Below are positions 36,407-45,824 of a stretch of 64,000 nucleotides of DNA, in pieces; the stretch's first letter is position 1, and each line of letters opens with the position of its first letter. The notes beneath the pieces are model-generated. The model ran no database searches. It saw nothing but the letters and a program-made list of their open reading frames with translations, and was not told the origin of the DNA. The stretch covers positions 558,001-622,000 of the forward strand of contig NZ_JAAHIH010000006.1 of the NCBI RefSeq assembly GCF_010671925.1, in the 5' to 3' direction. Position numbers and translations under genes: made by a program. The stretch is from Moorena sp. SIOASIH (GTDB lineage Bacteria; Cyanobacteriota; Cyanobacteriia; Cyanobacteriales; Coleofasciculaceae).

Positions 36407-37846
36407 TTGGATACAGGTGTGATTAATAATGCCTCAGCTTCAACACCCCAACCATCACCCCAAGAGGGTGATACAGGAGTTTCCTACTCTCAGCTTGACC
36501 TGACTACAGACCTAGACGCTTCTGTGTCTGGATTAAGATTAACCTTTGCCCCCTATTTGCGGTGGGTATTCTGGAGTAGCGCTTTTGTCCTGACAGCAGT
36601 TATTTCTGCGGCTTTGGGAGCCACCTTAGCCCTAGTTACCCCATTGTCGCCCCTGATTAAATCCCATTCTCAACCCCAAAACTCCGAAATCCCCCAGAAT
36701 CAACCAGCTGCTTCTGACCACAAATCTTGGCGTAAGAGCTTTCCCTATAACCTGTCACGACCGGTGAATATCCTGGTGATGGGTATAGACCGAGTCCCAG
36801 ATGCGTTGCCAGGTTCCCCAGAGGTTTTTGGTGGTCGCAGTGATACCCTATTGCTGTTGCGCTTAGACCCCAAGGACCACTCCGTGAATATGCTTTCAAT
36901 TCCACGGGATACGAGAATAGAAATTCCCGGTGTTGGGATAGTTAAAATTAACGATGCCAATGTCAAAGGTGGATCTACCTTAACCGCAGAAGTGGTTAGC
37001 CGTACCTTAAATGATGTGCCAATTGATAGGTATGTGCGCATTACCACTGATGCATTTCGGGAACTTGTGGACTTGGTCGGTGGCCTGGAAGTCTTTGTGC
37101 CTGAGAAGATGGAATATGTAGATGTCACTCAGAAACTGGAAATTGATTTAGAACCAGGGTGGCAAACCTTGAATGGAGACCAAGCCGAACAATTTGCTCG
37201 ATACCGAAAAGACAATGGTGATATTGCTCGGATACAGCGGCAGCAGATCTTACTCAAGGCACTGCGCCAGCGTTTAGTTACTCCCAGTGTGGTGCCTCGT
37301 TTACCAAAAATCCTGCGAGTGATGCAGCAGTATATTGATACCAATCTCAGCTTAGAGGAAATCTTGGCACTGGTCGGTTTTGGTCTAGACGTTGGCAAAG
37401 ATAATATCAGAATGGTGCTCTTGCCCGGTCGATTCAGCAAGGCTGATGAATACATTGCCAGTTACTGGCTGATGAATTCACGAGGGCGAGACCGAGTGAT
37501 GAGTGAGTATTTCGAGCAAGAGCCGAAATACAAGAGTTCATTAAAGCGCCGCCGTTCACCCCATCGGGTCAGAATTGCAATTCAAAATGCTACCGATGAC
37601 CCAGAACTTGGTCGCCGTGTTGCCCGGTATTTAGCCAGAAATGACTTCTACAATGTCTATTATGTCTCAGATTGGCCTGACCGCTTGTCCCAGACTGAGA
37701 TTATTGTTCAGCAAGGGGACATAAAAACAGCAGATATTGTCAAAAAAGTCCTGGGACTAGGTAGAGTAGAAGCATCCTCTACTGGTCATATCAAATCTGA
37801 GCTGACGATTCGAGTCGGTGAAGATTGGTTAGAGAGGGAGTTTTAG
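36407..37846 (+). CDS. LytR-CpsA-Psr (LCP) family protein
   Basis: 479 residues. LCP proteins are membrane-anchored phosphotransferases that attach polysaccharides to peptidoglycan. A single membrane anchor (about residues 48-78) follows a cytoplasmic leader. The LCP domain (about 120-290) has NILVMGIDRVPD, GGRSDTLLLLRLDP, NMLSIPRDTRIEIPG, KINDANVKGG, LVGGLEVFV and FARYRKDNGDIARIQRQQ, which includes the conserved Arg/Asp residues. A C-terminal LytR_C-like domain (about 385-470) begins RVRIAIQNATDD. The start used is TTG 36407 (GTG 36419 is possible). GDP-mannose synthesis is encoded divergently, consistent with envelope polysaccharide assembly. Confidence 0.9.
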   Translation: MDTGVINNASASTPQPSPQEGDTGVSYSQLDLTTDLDASVSGLRLTFAPYLRWVFWSSAFVLTAVISAALGATLALVTPLSPLIKSHSQPQNSEIPQNQPAASDHKSWRKSFPYNLSRPVNILVMGIDRVPDALPGSPEVFGGRSDTLLLLRLDPKDHSVNMLSIPRDTRIEIPGVGIVKINDANVKGGSTLTAEVVSRTLNDVPIDRYVRITTDAFRELVDLVGGLEVFVPEKMEYVDVTQKLEIDLEPGWQTLNGDQAEQFARYRKDNGDIARIQRQQILLKALRQRLVTPSVVPRLPKILRVMQQYIDTNLSLEEILALVGFGLDVGKDNIRMVLLPGRFSKADEYIASYWLMNSRGRDRVMSEYFEQEPKYKSSLKRRRSPHRVRIAIQNATDDPELGRRVARYLARNDFYNVYYVSDWPDRLSQTEIIVQQGDIKTADIVKKVLGLGRVEASSTGHIKSELTIRVGEDWLEREF

Positions 37847-37876
37847 GGTTTAAGCTTGAAGGAGTCAGGTTGACGA

Positions 37877-38386
37877 GTGATTAAAATTGTTTGGCGACGC
37901 TTATTGGGACTAATTTTAGTTCTGGTTATGGCTTGGCTATGGGTGCTTTTATCGGCTACTCCTGCCTATGCTCAGGAGAATACAGTAAATCATGCCCTTA
38001 CGGATTTGAGTTATCATGACTATTCCAATCAGAATTTAGTTGGTGGGGTATTTGCAGGCGCTGAAATGCGAGGCATAAACTTCCAAGGTGCTGACCTGAG
38101 TGGATCTATCTTCACCAAGGCCAATTTATTGAAAGCGAATCTCGAAGGTGCAAATCTGACCAATTCTTTGGCAGATCGGGTATTTTTAGACCAAGCTATT
38201 TTGACCAATGCTATTTTGACCAAGGCAATTATGAATAGCACCAGGTTTTACGATGCCGAGATAACTGGTGCTGATTTTACTGATGCCTTGATTGACCGCT
38301 ATCAGGCTAAACTGATGTGTGAGCGTGCTACGGGGGTAAATCCTGTAACTGGTATCTCCACACGGGATAGTTTAGGCTGTCGCTAG
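37877..38386 (+). CDS. Secreted pentapeptide-repeat protein
   Basis: 169 residues starting at GTG 37877, 30 bases after the LCP gene. It has a clear signal peptide (about residues 1-32: basic start, hydrophobic core, APAYAQ-like end ATPAYAQ), so export to the periplasm or thylakoid lumen is likely. Residues about 55-135 form pentapeptide repeats of A(D/N)LXX type (GADLS, KANLLKANLEGANLTN, ILTNAILTKA), which fold as a right-handed beta helix. Two Cys near the C-terminus (LMCERATG and DSLGC) could pair. The molecular role is unknown. Its 3' end overlaps the convergent SGNH hydrolase gene by 15 bases. Confidence 0.85.
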   Translation: MIKIVWRRLLGLILVLVMAWLWVLLSATPAYAQENTVNHALTDLSYHDYSNQNLVGGVFAGAEMRGINFQGADLSGSIFTKANLLKANLEGANLTNSLADRVFLDQAILTNAILTKAIMNSTRFYDAEITGADFTDALIDRYQAKLMCERATGVNPVTGISTRDSLGCR

Positions 38387-39088
38387 GCTTAAGGAGTTGA
38401 GCTGGGCTAAGGGGTTCCAGAGCAGGATGTCTTGTAATAATTCCTGATAACCAGCCACATTGGGATGGAGACCATCTGGAGATAGGTGTTGAGAGCACCA
38501 ATCATAACCACGGGAGCTCCATAAATCAAAAATGTCGAGATAGGGAATTTGACGCCTCAGACAAGCAAGGCGAGTTGCTTCTTTGTAGTAGTACTGGTCA
38601 GCATGATTGTAGTAAAAACAATCGAGAAAGGGCATTTTACTTTCATCCACTGGTACCATCCCCACAAATAGCACTGGACAGAGTTGCTGGGCTAGCTCAA
38701 GCAGATTGGCTAGTTCTTCCTGGAAACTATCAAAATTAGTAAAATTCTTGCCATCGGGACGTCCTAAACGGGCTGAATCGTTAACGCCCACCGATAAAAT
38801 AATGGCATCTGGTACACGGTTTCTGAGTTCACCACGACTGCGAAATTCATGCTCTAGTCGCTTGTGGACTTGGGTAACCCCATCACCCCGAACTCCTAAA
38901 TTGTAGAGTACATGACCAGGACTATCGGGTAACATCCACTGACGTCGCAGTCGCTCTACCCAGCCGCCACCTTCTGGGTCTCCAAATCCATAGATCAGAC
39001 TATCTCCGAGGACAACCAACTTCAGGGGAGTTCTTTGGCGCTGATGGAATGACTCAAAGCTAGGAGCGGCAAGTGTTTGCATAGACAA
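38372..39088 (-). CDS. SGNH/GDSL-family hydrolase
   Basis: 238 residues. The family cleaves esters (lipids, acyl or acetyl groups). The catalytic blocks are all present: block I VVLGDSLIYGFGD (nucleophile Ser near residue 30), block II NLGVRGDGV (Gly), block III SVGVNDSA (Asn) and block V LSPDGLHPNVAGY (Asp-His). No signal peptide is evident. The start ATG at 39088 (MSMQTLAAPS) is chosen; ATG 39082 is an alternative. It converges with the pentapeptide gene. The substrate cannot be told from sequence. Confidence 0.9.
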   Translation of the reverse strand: MSMQTLAAPSFESFHQRQRTPLKLVVLGDSLIYGFGDPEGGGWVERLRRQWMLPDSPGHVLYNLGVRGDGVTQVHKRLEHEFRSRGELRNRVPDAIILSVGVNDSARLGRPDGKNFTNFDSFQEELANLLELAQQLCPVLFVGMVPVDESKMPFLDCFYYNHADQYYYKEATRLACLRRQIPYLDIFDLWSSRGYDWCSQHLSPDGLHPNVAGYQELLQDILLWNPLAQLNSLSLATA

Positions 39089-39239
39089 GATTTATTTGGT
39101 CAGATAATTGTTAACAACTCGACACACTCTTGATAGCTTAGCAATGGTATGATTTTTTGTATATGTAAAAGGTACATGTACCACAGGAGTCAATCCAAGT
39201 ACTCTGACCCCTAAGGTAGCCCATCGATGCGATCGCATT

Positions 39240-39335
39240 GACAGAACTCATTGACAGAACCCATTGACAGAACCCATTGACAGAACCCATTGACACAAAC
39301 CATTGACACAAACCATTGACACAAACTATTGACAC
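39240..39335. repeat. 15-bp tandem repeat (ACCCATTGACAGAAC / ACCATTGACACAA)
   Basis: About seven imperfect units with period near 15 in the space between the SGNH hydrolase and rpoZ. The minus-strand ORF across it is repetitive (SMGSVNGFCQW) and not a real gene. Confidence 0.9.
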
Positions 39336-39348
39336 AGGAATTACGCAT

Positions 39349-39428
39349 TGCCCCCTAAATCTCCCTTACCTTGGGGGACTTCCGTCAGTAGTAACCCCCA
39401 CACCAAGGGAGGTTAGGGGGGAAAAACC
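39349..39428. repeat. CCCCCTAAAT...TTAGGGGG hairpin repeat
   Basis: CCCCCTAAATCTCCCTTACC with TTGGGGGA and a complementary AAGGGAGGTTAGGGGGG enclose a short spacer. A related shorter hairpin occurs at 63768-63797. This is a commonly dispersed cyanobacterial palindrome. Confidence 0.8.
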
Positions 39429-39794
39429 AACTAAACTTCCTAAGTCCTATTACAGATCCCATTTACACATAATCCCATTTACACATAAGTAGGCTGGGAT
39501 AGTTTGGTAGAACTTCCCAGCCTTGGTTAGATATATAGTTTCGGTATAGTTAGTAGATTAGGTATAGATAGTACAAATTGACTGTTCTTTCTTATTATTG
39601 TCATACATATCAAGGAATGTAAGTAGAAATCCCCCAACTTCACAAATTCTTTCTCTTTTTGGTGGTATATTATTAACCTCAAGAAAAGTTTTATGGCTTG
39701 TATCAAGGGTAACCCCTAGTTTAGGAGTGAAGTATGCTAAGGTAGAGGGGGCGATACTGATTGTAACCAGAAATAGCAACACATCATATACCTT
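39429..39794. other. rpoZ upstream region
   Basis: It contains a hairpin with 8-bp arms GGCTGGGA and TCCCAGCC (about 39492-39524). Two overlapping ORFs on opposite strands (39598-39855 plus, 39558-39803 minus) have no recognisable family; the minus one (NNIPPKRERICEVGGF) looks slightly protein-like but unsupported. Confidence 0.4.
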
Positions 39795-40025
39795 ATGCTG
39801 CACAAAAGCTATAACTTTGATTCAATGGACATTCTGCAACGGACGGAGCAGCTAGTAAGTGCAGCTTCTAATCGTTATCGGATAACTGTACAAGTGGCCA
39901 GCCGTGCCAAGCGCCGTCGCTTCGAAGATTTTGAAAGTCTAGATGAGCCATCCATGAAGCCAGTGCTGCGAGCAATTGTTGAGATGTCTGATGAACTGAC
40001 CCAGCCAGAGATTATTGCGGACTAA
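39795..40025 (+). CDS. rpoZ: DNA-directed RNA polymerase omega subunit
   Basis: 76 residues, the normal length for cyanobacterial omega, which helps fold and assemble the beta' subunit. The diagnostic core is [20 protein letters not shown] followed by [19 protein letters not shown] and [12 protein letters not shown]. The start ATG 39795 fits family length; ATG 39828 ([10 protein letters not shown]) would be shorter. Housekeeping gene. Confidence 0.95.
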   Translation: MLHKSYNFDSMDILQRTEQLVSAASNRYRITVQVASRAKRRRFEDFESLDEPSMKPVLRAIVEMSDELTQPEIIAD

Positions 40026-40135
40026 GCTATAGTGCTGAGTGAGTCAGGGGGTAAGGGCGTCAGGGGCAAGAATAGTTCTTTCACCTAGTTTTATCTTAAG
40101 GTTGTGTCGGAATGTTCCATAGCCGTATCGAAGCA

Positions 40136-40795
40136 ATGTACAAGACTAACGGAAATAGACTAGCGCTAGGTTTAGCTCTTACCACTTTGACCAGTGGTTT
40201 GCTAATACTCTGGGAATCCCACGACCAAGGGCCCGGTATTTTCCAGCTCCTAGGCTCACAGCCTGCTGTAGCCCAGTTTTTTATTCCCCCAGAGATTAGC
40301 AAGGTAGTATATCAGCGTTTACCGGATTTACCACAAGAGAACCAATACATTAGTAAAGAAAGCGGTGAAGTAGCTGCCAATAATACCCTGGTTAACCGCT
40401 TAATTCGGTATCACGTCTATGGTAAAAAACGGTTGCCCAATTACCGTTTTGATTGGAAATTGACCATGGCTGACTATCTAGGTGCGTACGATTACCTAGT
40501 CGCATCCCAGTATCCCAGTGGGAATACCTTAACCGAAAATCCGATGAAAGGGGATATTGCAGCGATAGAACAATTAACTCGTGCCGAACGGGATGCACTA
40601 GTAAGCGTTTTGGTCAGCATATTCAATCCCAATGGCACCGAAACTGTTGCACCAGAGTCGAGCACACAACCATCACCTGCCACACCATCACCTGCCACAA
40701 CCTCCAACCCTACATCACCTGCCACAACCTCCAATCCTAGAAGAGGAGTATCTTTACCTCAACCAGGAGATGCTCAGTTACTCAAACCTAATTGA
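40136..40795 (+). CDS. Conserved secreted/anchored protein of unknown function
   Basis: About 219 residues from ATG 40136 (an upstream ATG at 40112 adds 8 residues). The N-terminus has a hydrophobic segment (RLALGLALTTLTSGLLIL) consistent with a signal peptide or anchor, ending near AVAQFF. The mature part has LPQENQYISKESGEVAANNT, a PNYRFDWKLTMADYLGAYDY block and a Pro/Ser/Thr-rich tail (SPATPSPATTSNP repeated). I do not recognise a family name, but the globular part looks like a conserved cyanobacterial protein. It lies between rpoZ and the DUF1818 gene on the same strand. Confidence 0.7.
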   Translation: MYKTNGNRLALGLALTTLTSGLLILWESHDQGPGIFQLLGSQPAVAQFFIPPEISKVVYQRLPDLPQENQYISKESGEVAANNTLVNRLIRYHVYGKKRLPNYRFDWKLTMADYLGAYDYLVASQYPSGNTLTENPMKGDIAAIEQLTRAERDALVSVLVSIFNPNGTETVAPESSTQPSPATPSPATTSNPTSPATTSNPRRGVSLPQPGDAQLLKPN

Positions 40796-40825
40796 CTTGT
40801 TGGTGAATTGGTCAGAACCAGGTTT

Positions 40826-41191
40826 ATGGAACGTGTTGTTAAACATGGAGAAGGTTGGCGTATTGGTTGGGATCCGGAGGCTCCTAGCTATAAAGGTTTA
40901 GTCGGTGGCGAAGACTGGGCAATTGAGCTAACGGAGTCGGAGTTGAACGACTTTTGTCGGTTGTTGGTGCAATTAGCTCAGACTATGAGTGAGATGGCAA
41001 GTGAGTTGATGGACGAAGAGAAAATAACTTGTGAAGCAGAAAGTGATTGGCTGTGGATGGAGGTAGAGGGCTATCCTTCTGCTTATACCCTACGGTTGAT
41101 TTTGAATCATGGACGTTGTTGTGAGGGGAGCTGGGTGGCAACAGCGGTTCCAGGGTTGCTAGCAGCAGCTAAGTCTCTGAAAGTATTTTAG
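40826..41191 (+). CDS. DUF1818 family protein
   Basis: About 121 residues from ATG 40826 (MERVVKHGEGWRIGWDPEAP). The family is restricted to cyanobacteria and plastid lineages, and its function is unknown. The conserved blocks VGGEDWAIELTESELNDFCR, MASELMDEEKITCEAESDWL and WMEVEGYP are present. A TTG at 40808 is in frame, but the family N-terminus starts at MERVVK. It sits upstream of tRNA-Pro. Confidence 0.9.
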   Translation: MERVVKHGEGWRIGWDPEAPSYKGLVGGEDWAIELTESELNDFCRLLVQLAQTMSEMASELMDEEKITCEAESDWLWMEVEGYPSAYTLRLILNHGRCCEGSWVATAVPGLLAAAKSLKVF

Positions 41192-41239
41192 TGTAGTTGT
41201 TCAAATCTCGAATAGTGTGGTATAGTAAATAAGGTTTTC

Positions 41240-41313
41240 CGGGGCGTAGCGCAGCTTGGTAGCGCACCACTTTGGGGTAGTGGGGGTCGTGGGTTCAAAT
41301 CCCGCCGCTCCGA
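41240..41313 (+). tRNA. trnP-GGG: tRNA-Pro (anticodon GGG)
   Basis: The acceptor CGGGGCG pairs with CGCTCCG. The D arm is GCGCAGCTTGGTAGCGC. The anticodon arm is CCACT-TTGGGGT-AGTGG with anticodon GGG. The T arm is GTGGGTTCAAATCCCGC. Total 74 nt with discriminator A and no encoded CCA. Confidence 0.95.
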
Positions 41314-41423
41314 TTCATTTTAGAAATAGGGTGAGACAGTTAGACCGATTTTTGGCATTGCTGAATCTTCGGATGAATATGAGTGGGGTGGGTATCCTGC
41401 CCCCCTGGGAATCTATTGTAACG

Positions 41424-41670
41424 GGCAAGAGGCCCATTCCACGGCAAGAGGCCCATTCCACAGCAAGATGCCCATTCCACGGCAAGATGCCCATTCCACG
41501 GCAAGATGCCCATTCCACAGCAAGATGCCCATTCCACAGCAAGAGGCCCATTCCACAGCAAGAGGCCCATTCCACAGCAAGATGCCCATTCCACAGCAAG
41601 AGGCCCATTCCACGGCAAGAGGCCCATTCCACGGCAAGAGGCCCATTCCACAGCAAGAGGCCCGTTCCAC
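41424..41670. repeat. 19-bp tandem repeat (GCAAGAGGCCCATTCCACA)
   Basis: About 13 units of AAGAGGCCCATTCCACGGC or AAGATGCCCATTCCACAGC. Because 19 is not a multiple of three, all six frames give repetitive spurious ORFs (e.g. WNGPLAVEWASCRGMGL). It is followed by a GTGGCGAATTTAATTATTAA segment also seen near 56920. Confidence 0.95.
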
Positions 41671-41836
41671 AGGTACGACACGTGGCGAATTTAATTATTA
41701 ATGGGTCAAGGGCACTTAAAAGATGCCCATTCTACAAAATTCTTAAAATCATTTCATTATTAAGCAACGCCGTTTTTTCCACCACAGATTCCTCTAATTA
41801 TCAACCCATCTACCTTCTGGCTTTCTTGTCACCTCT
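41671..41836. other. Intergenic, no gene seen
   Basis: Spacer between the 19-bp tandem repeat and the end of the AAA ATPase gene. Confidence 0.5.
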
Positions 41837-44200
41837 TCAGCGCAAATCCACATATTGACCTAAATCGTTATCCCTAAGAATCTGTCCCATTTTCTGATAC
41901 TCCCGACGCATTGCTTGGATTAAATGCACCATCTCAATCACTCCCCCATCATCTGCTGCTAAAAAAGCTGCTGTCAGGGCTATGTTACGAATATTAGCCC
42001 CTGTAATCTCTAAATTTTGGGCGAGAAACTCTAAATCCAGATCGGGGCTACATGGCGCAGTTTTTGGAAAAATTCTCTGCCAAATGAGGTGACGATTCTT
42101 GGCATCCGGAAAGGGAAACTCAATAATAAATCGCAGTCGCCGCTCAAAGGCTTCGTCCATATTACTCCGGAAATTTGTGGTTAGAATTGCTATGCCCTCA
42201 TACTCTTCCATTTTTTGTAGCAGATAACCCACTTCGATATTGGCATAGCGATCCCGTGCATCTTGGACTTCAGAACGTTTACCAAATAAGGCATCGGCTT
42301 CATCAAACAAAAGGATAACATTAGAATTGGTTGCTGCGGTAAAAATTCGGTTGAGGTTTTTCTCCGTCTCACCGATGTATTTACTAACAATTTGAGATAA
42401 ATCAATTTTATATAGGTCTAGTTGCAGATGATGGGCAATTACTTCTGCCGCCATCGTTTTTCCTGTACCGGGAGAACCAGAAAACAGAACAGTTAGACCT
42501 TTGACTAAGGATAATTTATCCGCAAAGCCCCATTTTGTATGCACTAAATCTTGATATTCGGCTTCTTTACAAATCTGTTGTAGTTGTGTGAATTGATTTG
42601 GCTGAAGTACAATATCATCCCAAGTATATTTGGGCTCAATTTTCCGGGCAAGGGTTGCTAAATCGTGACCGGATTGAGCGCGGGCTGCACTACATAAGTT
42701 GACAAATGATGGTTGTGGTTTTTCTGGCTGTTGAGTAGAAGAATTGAGAGAAGAGTTAGTTGGGCTTGATTGCCAACGGGCCGTATTATAGGCAGTAGCC
42801 ACAGCATCGGCAATTTGGTCAGGGGTAAGATGAAAGCGAGCACTCAATAGATCTAACTCTTTATCCTCAATGCTTATTTCTGCTGCTTGTAGGTGAGTTT
42901 GCCAACATTCTCGGCGTTGGCTAGACTCAGGAATTGTAAAGGGAACTGTGATTAACCCTTTTGCTCCTGTTGTTGTGGGTATCCAATTTTGTACCCCAGC
43001 GAGGATGGTTACAACCCGATTTTTTTCGAGTTCTCTGAGGAAACATTGATAGAGGATTTGATGTTCCTGGAGGTAGAGAATATCAAAGTTTTCCAGATAC
43101 AGCAAACGCCTAAAAAACCAGGCTTCTCGCCACAACAGTTTGAGATTATATTCAAAGTTTGTTTTATCGTCTACCAGCTTGGCTAAATCAGCAACTAATA
43201 AGGGAACTTCCAGAGTTTTGGCAAGGGTTTGGGCAGTGCGACGTTTACCGGTGCTATCAGTTCCTTGAAAATAAAGCAGTAGGGGTTGTTGTTTTTGCCA
43301 GTCTTCTATTACTAAGGCTTGTAGTTGTTTTTGGAGATCGGCTTGGAGATATAAAGTATCAGGAAATTGGGTTATTTCTAACAGTTGACAACAGGTCGTG
43401 AGTCGGGAATCTAAGCCCGGTTGGGGCTGCAAGAGTAATCTAATGACTTGGGTGTCAAGTGTGAGATACTGAGCAAGTTGTGTTGATTCTGAAGAGAGAT
43501 AAATCAAGTGGTGGTGAATTAGGGGGGCTAAGGTCGTAAAGTGTTGGCGTCGTGATAATTTTTCGGGAATTTTAGAGGTGAGCAAGTTTAAGACCAAATC
43601 CACTGTTGGCTTTTTGCTGCTCATATCATCTTGGAGATAGACATAAATCCTTTCATACTGACGATCGAGTTCTGGTGCTAAAGCGATCGCTAGTATATCT
43701 AAGTCAAAGGCGGATAAACTAAAAGTCTTTTGCAACCAGGCTAGGAGGGAATCTGCCCGAATTTGAATTGATGTTTGTTCTGATGATACCCCAGTTTTTT
43801 GCCACCATGACAGTCCCATTTCTCCTTCTGCTTTTTCGTCCTTTTCGAGCACAGAGATGGCTTGTTGGATTAGCCAATCTAATCGCTGGAGGAGAGGTTG
43901 CAACCCATTTAAGTCAGGGCTAATTTCTAGGTCTGGGGAAGTGGAGTTGATCAATATCTGTGTTTCGGCTGCGGCGGTTGCACTTACCATTTCTACAAGA
44001 TCACGTTCATACTGAGGATCAGTTTCTTTGGCTCGATCTAGGGCTGCTTGAGCTTTCTCTTGTTCTGCCAACTGAAGGTAACACATCGCTTGATGATAAA
44101 ATACATAAGTACCTTCGCCGTATAACAGGACGGAGTAGTCGAGAAAGTCGATCGCCGAACCATAATAGCCGATCTTATACAGCAACAGGGATAGATGCAA
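41837..44200 (-). CDS. Tandem AAA ATPase (eCIS-associated type)
   Basis: About 787 residues. The N-terminal 70 residues contain a TPR-like pair (AIDFLDYSVLLYGEGTYVFY and CYLQLAEQEKAQAALDRAKE). Next comes a degenerate ATPase half with a poor P-loop (YFQGTDSTGKRRTAQTLAK near 303). The active AAA domain has Walker A GSPGTGKT (about 574), Walker B VILLFDEADALFG (about 625) and the arginine-containing FERRLRFIIEFP. Such ATPases are standard accessory components of contractile injection systems (Afp15/PVC15 type), and a DUF4157 protein and DUF4255 gene lie nearby. No ATG is near the N-terminus (TTG 44200 used). Its frame continues directly from the upstream gene past a single TGA. Confidence 0.85.
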   Translation of the reverse strand: MHLSLLLYKIGYYGSAIDFLDYSVLLYGEGTYVFYHQAMCYLQLAEQEKAQAALDRAKETDPQYERDLVEMVSATAAAETQILINSTSPDLEISPDLNGLQPLLQRLDWLIQQAISVLEKDEKAEGEMGLSWWQKTGVSSEQTSIQIRADSLLAWLQKTFSLSAFDLDILAIALAPELDRQYERIYVYLQDDMSSKKPTVDLVLNLLTSKIPEKLSRRQHFTTLAPLIHHHLIYLSSESTQLAQYLTLDTQVIRLLLQPQPGLDSRLTTCCQLLEITQFPDTLYLQADLQKQLQALVIEDWQKQQPLLLYFQGTDSTGKRRTAQTLAKTLEVPLLVADLAKLVDDKTNFEYNLKLLWREAWFFRRLLYLENFDILYLQEHQILYQCFLRELEKNRVVTILAGVQNWIPTTTGAKGLITVPFTIPESSQRRECWQTHLQAAEISIEDKELDLLSARFHLTPDQIADAVATAYNTARWQSSPTNSSLNSSTQQPEKPQPSFVNLCSAARAQSGHDLATLARKIEPKYTWDDIVLQPNQFTQLQQICKEAEYQDLVHTKWGFADKLSLVKGLTVLFSGSPGTGKTMAAEVIAHHLQLDLYKIDLSQIVSKYIGETEKNLNRIFTAATNSNVILLFDEADALFGKRSEVQDARDRYANIEVGYLLQKMEEYEGIAILTTNFRSNMDEAFERRLRFIIEFPFPDAKNRHLIWQRIFPKTAPCSPDLDLEFLAQNLEITGANIRNIALTAAFLAADDGGVIEMVHLIQAMRREYQKMGQILRDNDLGQYVDLR

Positions 44201-44227
44201 TGGTAGATCGTTAGATTCCTGTAAGGA

Positions 44228-45796
44228 TCACGGAGATATCTTTGCCAAAAGCTCACGAGCTTGGCTGTTAGCCGGATCGTATTTTAGGGTTGTTAGGAGT
44301 AATGACTTGGCAATTTTGTTGTGGCCAAGGAACAGATGACATAATGCCATGTTATAGGCTGTTCCCGTTGTCCATGCATAGTGTTCGACCGAGCGCTTGA
44401 AGTATTGCAGTGCCTGGTTGTAGGCATCCATCTCGTATAATAGACAACCTAGATGGTAAGCAAGATCTATGTCTTCACCCATGGGGAAATATGAGTCCCA
44501 AACACGATCGATTGCCTCACACAGTGCTATCCGCTCGGACGGTGTCAATGATGGTGCGCTGGCTGTAAGGCGAGGCAAGTAGAATACCAATTGCTGGCTA
44601 TCGTAGTGGCTCAAACGTAGGTATGCTAATATATCACGCACAGACATCTGATCGATGGTTTGCCGCAGAGACTTTGATACGTGATAGAAGTCGTCTGGGC
44701 GTGACTCTTGAAGATGGTACTTGTATGCCATCCTCGTTTCTATGTAATCCATTGGCTGTGGTGTCTGCAATAAGACGAACACAACCAAGTCCATGTATGT
44801 GTCCTCAGGCACGAAACATATTCCACCATTTTTCTCAGCTAGCCAGCGAAGGGCATGGATGTTTACTGGCAAGGAGATGCTTCCATGATACTGGATTTCT
44901 GGTAGGGGTTGCTGCTCTAGACTTGCTAAAGTGGTTGTGCCTTTATCTGCGGCAAGCATCATCATCCCTGCAGTTGACAGCTTACTTAGGCGCTTCAGAC
45001 AACGCCAGCCAACAGCAGGAACCAGAACATTGGTTTCGGTTAGGGATTCTTTATATAGTGCTACTAGTGCGGCAAGATCGGAGTCCGTGTAGAGCTGTGT
45101 ATCAATGACGGGCTCGTAATCATAACTGTAATCGGCATTTACGAAACACTGAGCCTCATCAAGGCAAGTTGGGGCATAGACGGAGAGGGATAGCAGACAT
45201 CGCTCCAATCTTCCTTTCGACAAGCGATAAAGGTCTTGAGGAATACTGTCGAATAAGTAGTTGGCAATTACGACTAGTGGCTCGTGGAGGGCACCTATCC
45301 CTAATAATTGCTCACTGACCTGGAGGGTGATTTCGTCGTCTTTGGTCACATCAAAGTGAGCAATGTCAAGCAGTCCAGCCTCAAACCAACTTGAAAAGCG
45401 GGGATGCTTGCGCCACCAGTTCAGGTTTTCTGCAACCACATCACTGAGAACATAACGAAAGACAGAGATTGGTGGCACACCTGAGTCCTCGCACAAATGA
45501 ATTAACCGACGAATGAAGTGAAATGCGAATGTTCCACTACCTGCACCTAGTTCGCAGATCGTAAGTTGTGACGTTGTTGCCTCCCCTCGGTATTGCTGTC
45601 TTTCTTGCCAAAAAGCCCAAACTACCCGAGCGTAGCTGTTGGAGATAGTTGGGTTGCTGGTAACGTAATAGGGAACCTCCCTCTGCCGCCATGCATCAAT
45701 ACTACGCTTTGCAAAGTATTGGGACTGCCACCTCCACAGTAAGGACTCAGAAAAAGGTTCGCGCTCCGTTAAAGGGTAACGCTCAGTTTTGTCCAT
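44228..45796 (-). CDS. SAM-dependent methyltransferase with C-terminal TPR region
   Basis: 522 residues. The N-terminal half resembles MidA/NDUFAF7-type methyltransferases: SAM-binding motif I LTICELGAGSGTFAFHF (about 81-97), then VVIANYLFDSIPQD (about 177-190). The C-terminal third is helical with TPR-like units (AYHLGCLLYEMDAYNQALQY and MALCHLFLGHNKIAKSLLL). It is likely cytoplasmic; the substrate is unknown, and the protein target may be a neighbour. The stop TGA is followed in the same frame by the AAA ATPase gene, so the two may be halves of one ancestral ORF or an overlapping translation unit. Confidence 0.75.
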   Translation of the reverse strand: MDKTERYPLTEREPFSESLLWRWQSQYFAKRSIDAWRQREVPYYVTSNPTISNSYARVVWAFWQERQQYRGEATTSQLTICELGAGSGTFAFHFIRRLIHLCEDSGVPPISVFRYVLSDVVAENLNWWRKHPRFSSWFEAGLLDIAHFDVTKDDEITLQVSEQLLGIGALHEPLVVIANYLFDSIPQDLYRLSKGRLERCLLSLSVYAPTCLDEAQCFVNADYSYDYEPVIDTQLYTDSDLAALVALYKESLTETNVLVPAVGWRCLKRLSKLSTAGMMMLAADKGTTTLASLEQQPLPEIQYHGSISLPVNIHALRWLAEKNGGICFVPEDTYMDLVVFVLLQTPQPMDYIETRMAYKYHLQESRPDDFYHVSKSLRQTIDQMSVRDILAYLRLSHYDSQQLVFYLPRLTASAPSLTPSERIALCEAIDRVWDSYFPMGEDIDLAYHLGCLLYEMDAYNQALQYFKRSVEHYAWTTGTAYNMALCHLFLGHNKIAKSLLLTTLKYDPANSQARELLAKISP

Positions 45797-45824
45797 GTCA
45801 CAGCATTTTCATTTTAGCTAGTTC

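Noticed and set aside
39558-39855. Opposing ORFs of 81 and 85 aa upstream of rpoZ
   Set aside because: They overlap each other on opposite strands, and neither has a recognisable family or strong ribosome binding site.
41315-41701. Overlapping ORFs of 62-113 aa on both strands, and a 200-aa ORF
   Set aside because: They are translations of the 19-bp tandem repeat; no protein family features.
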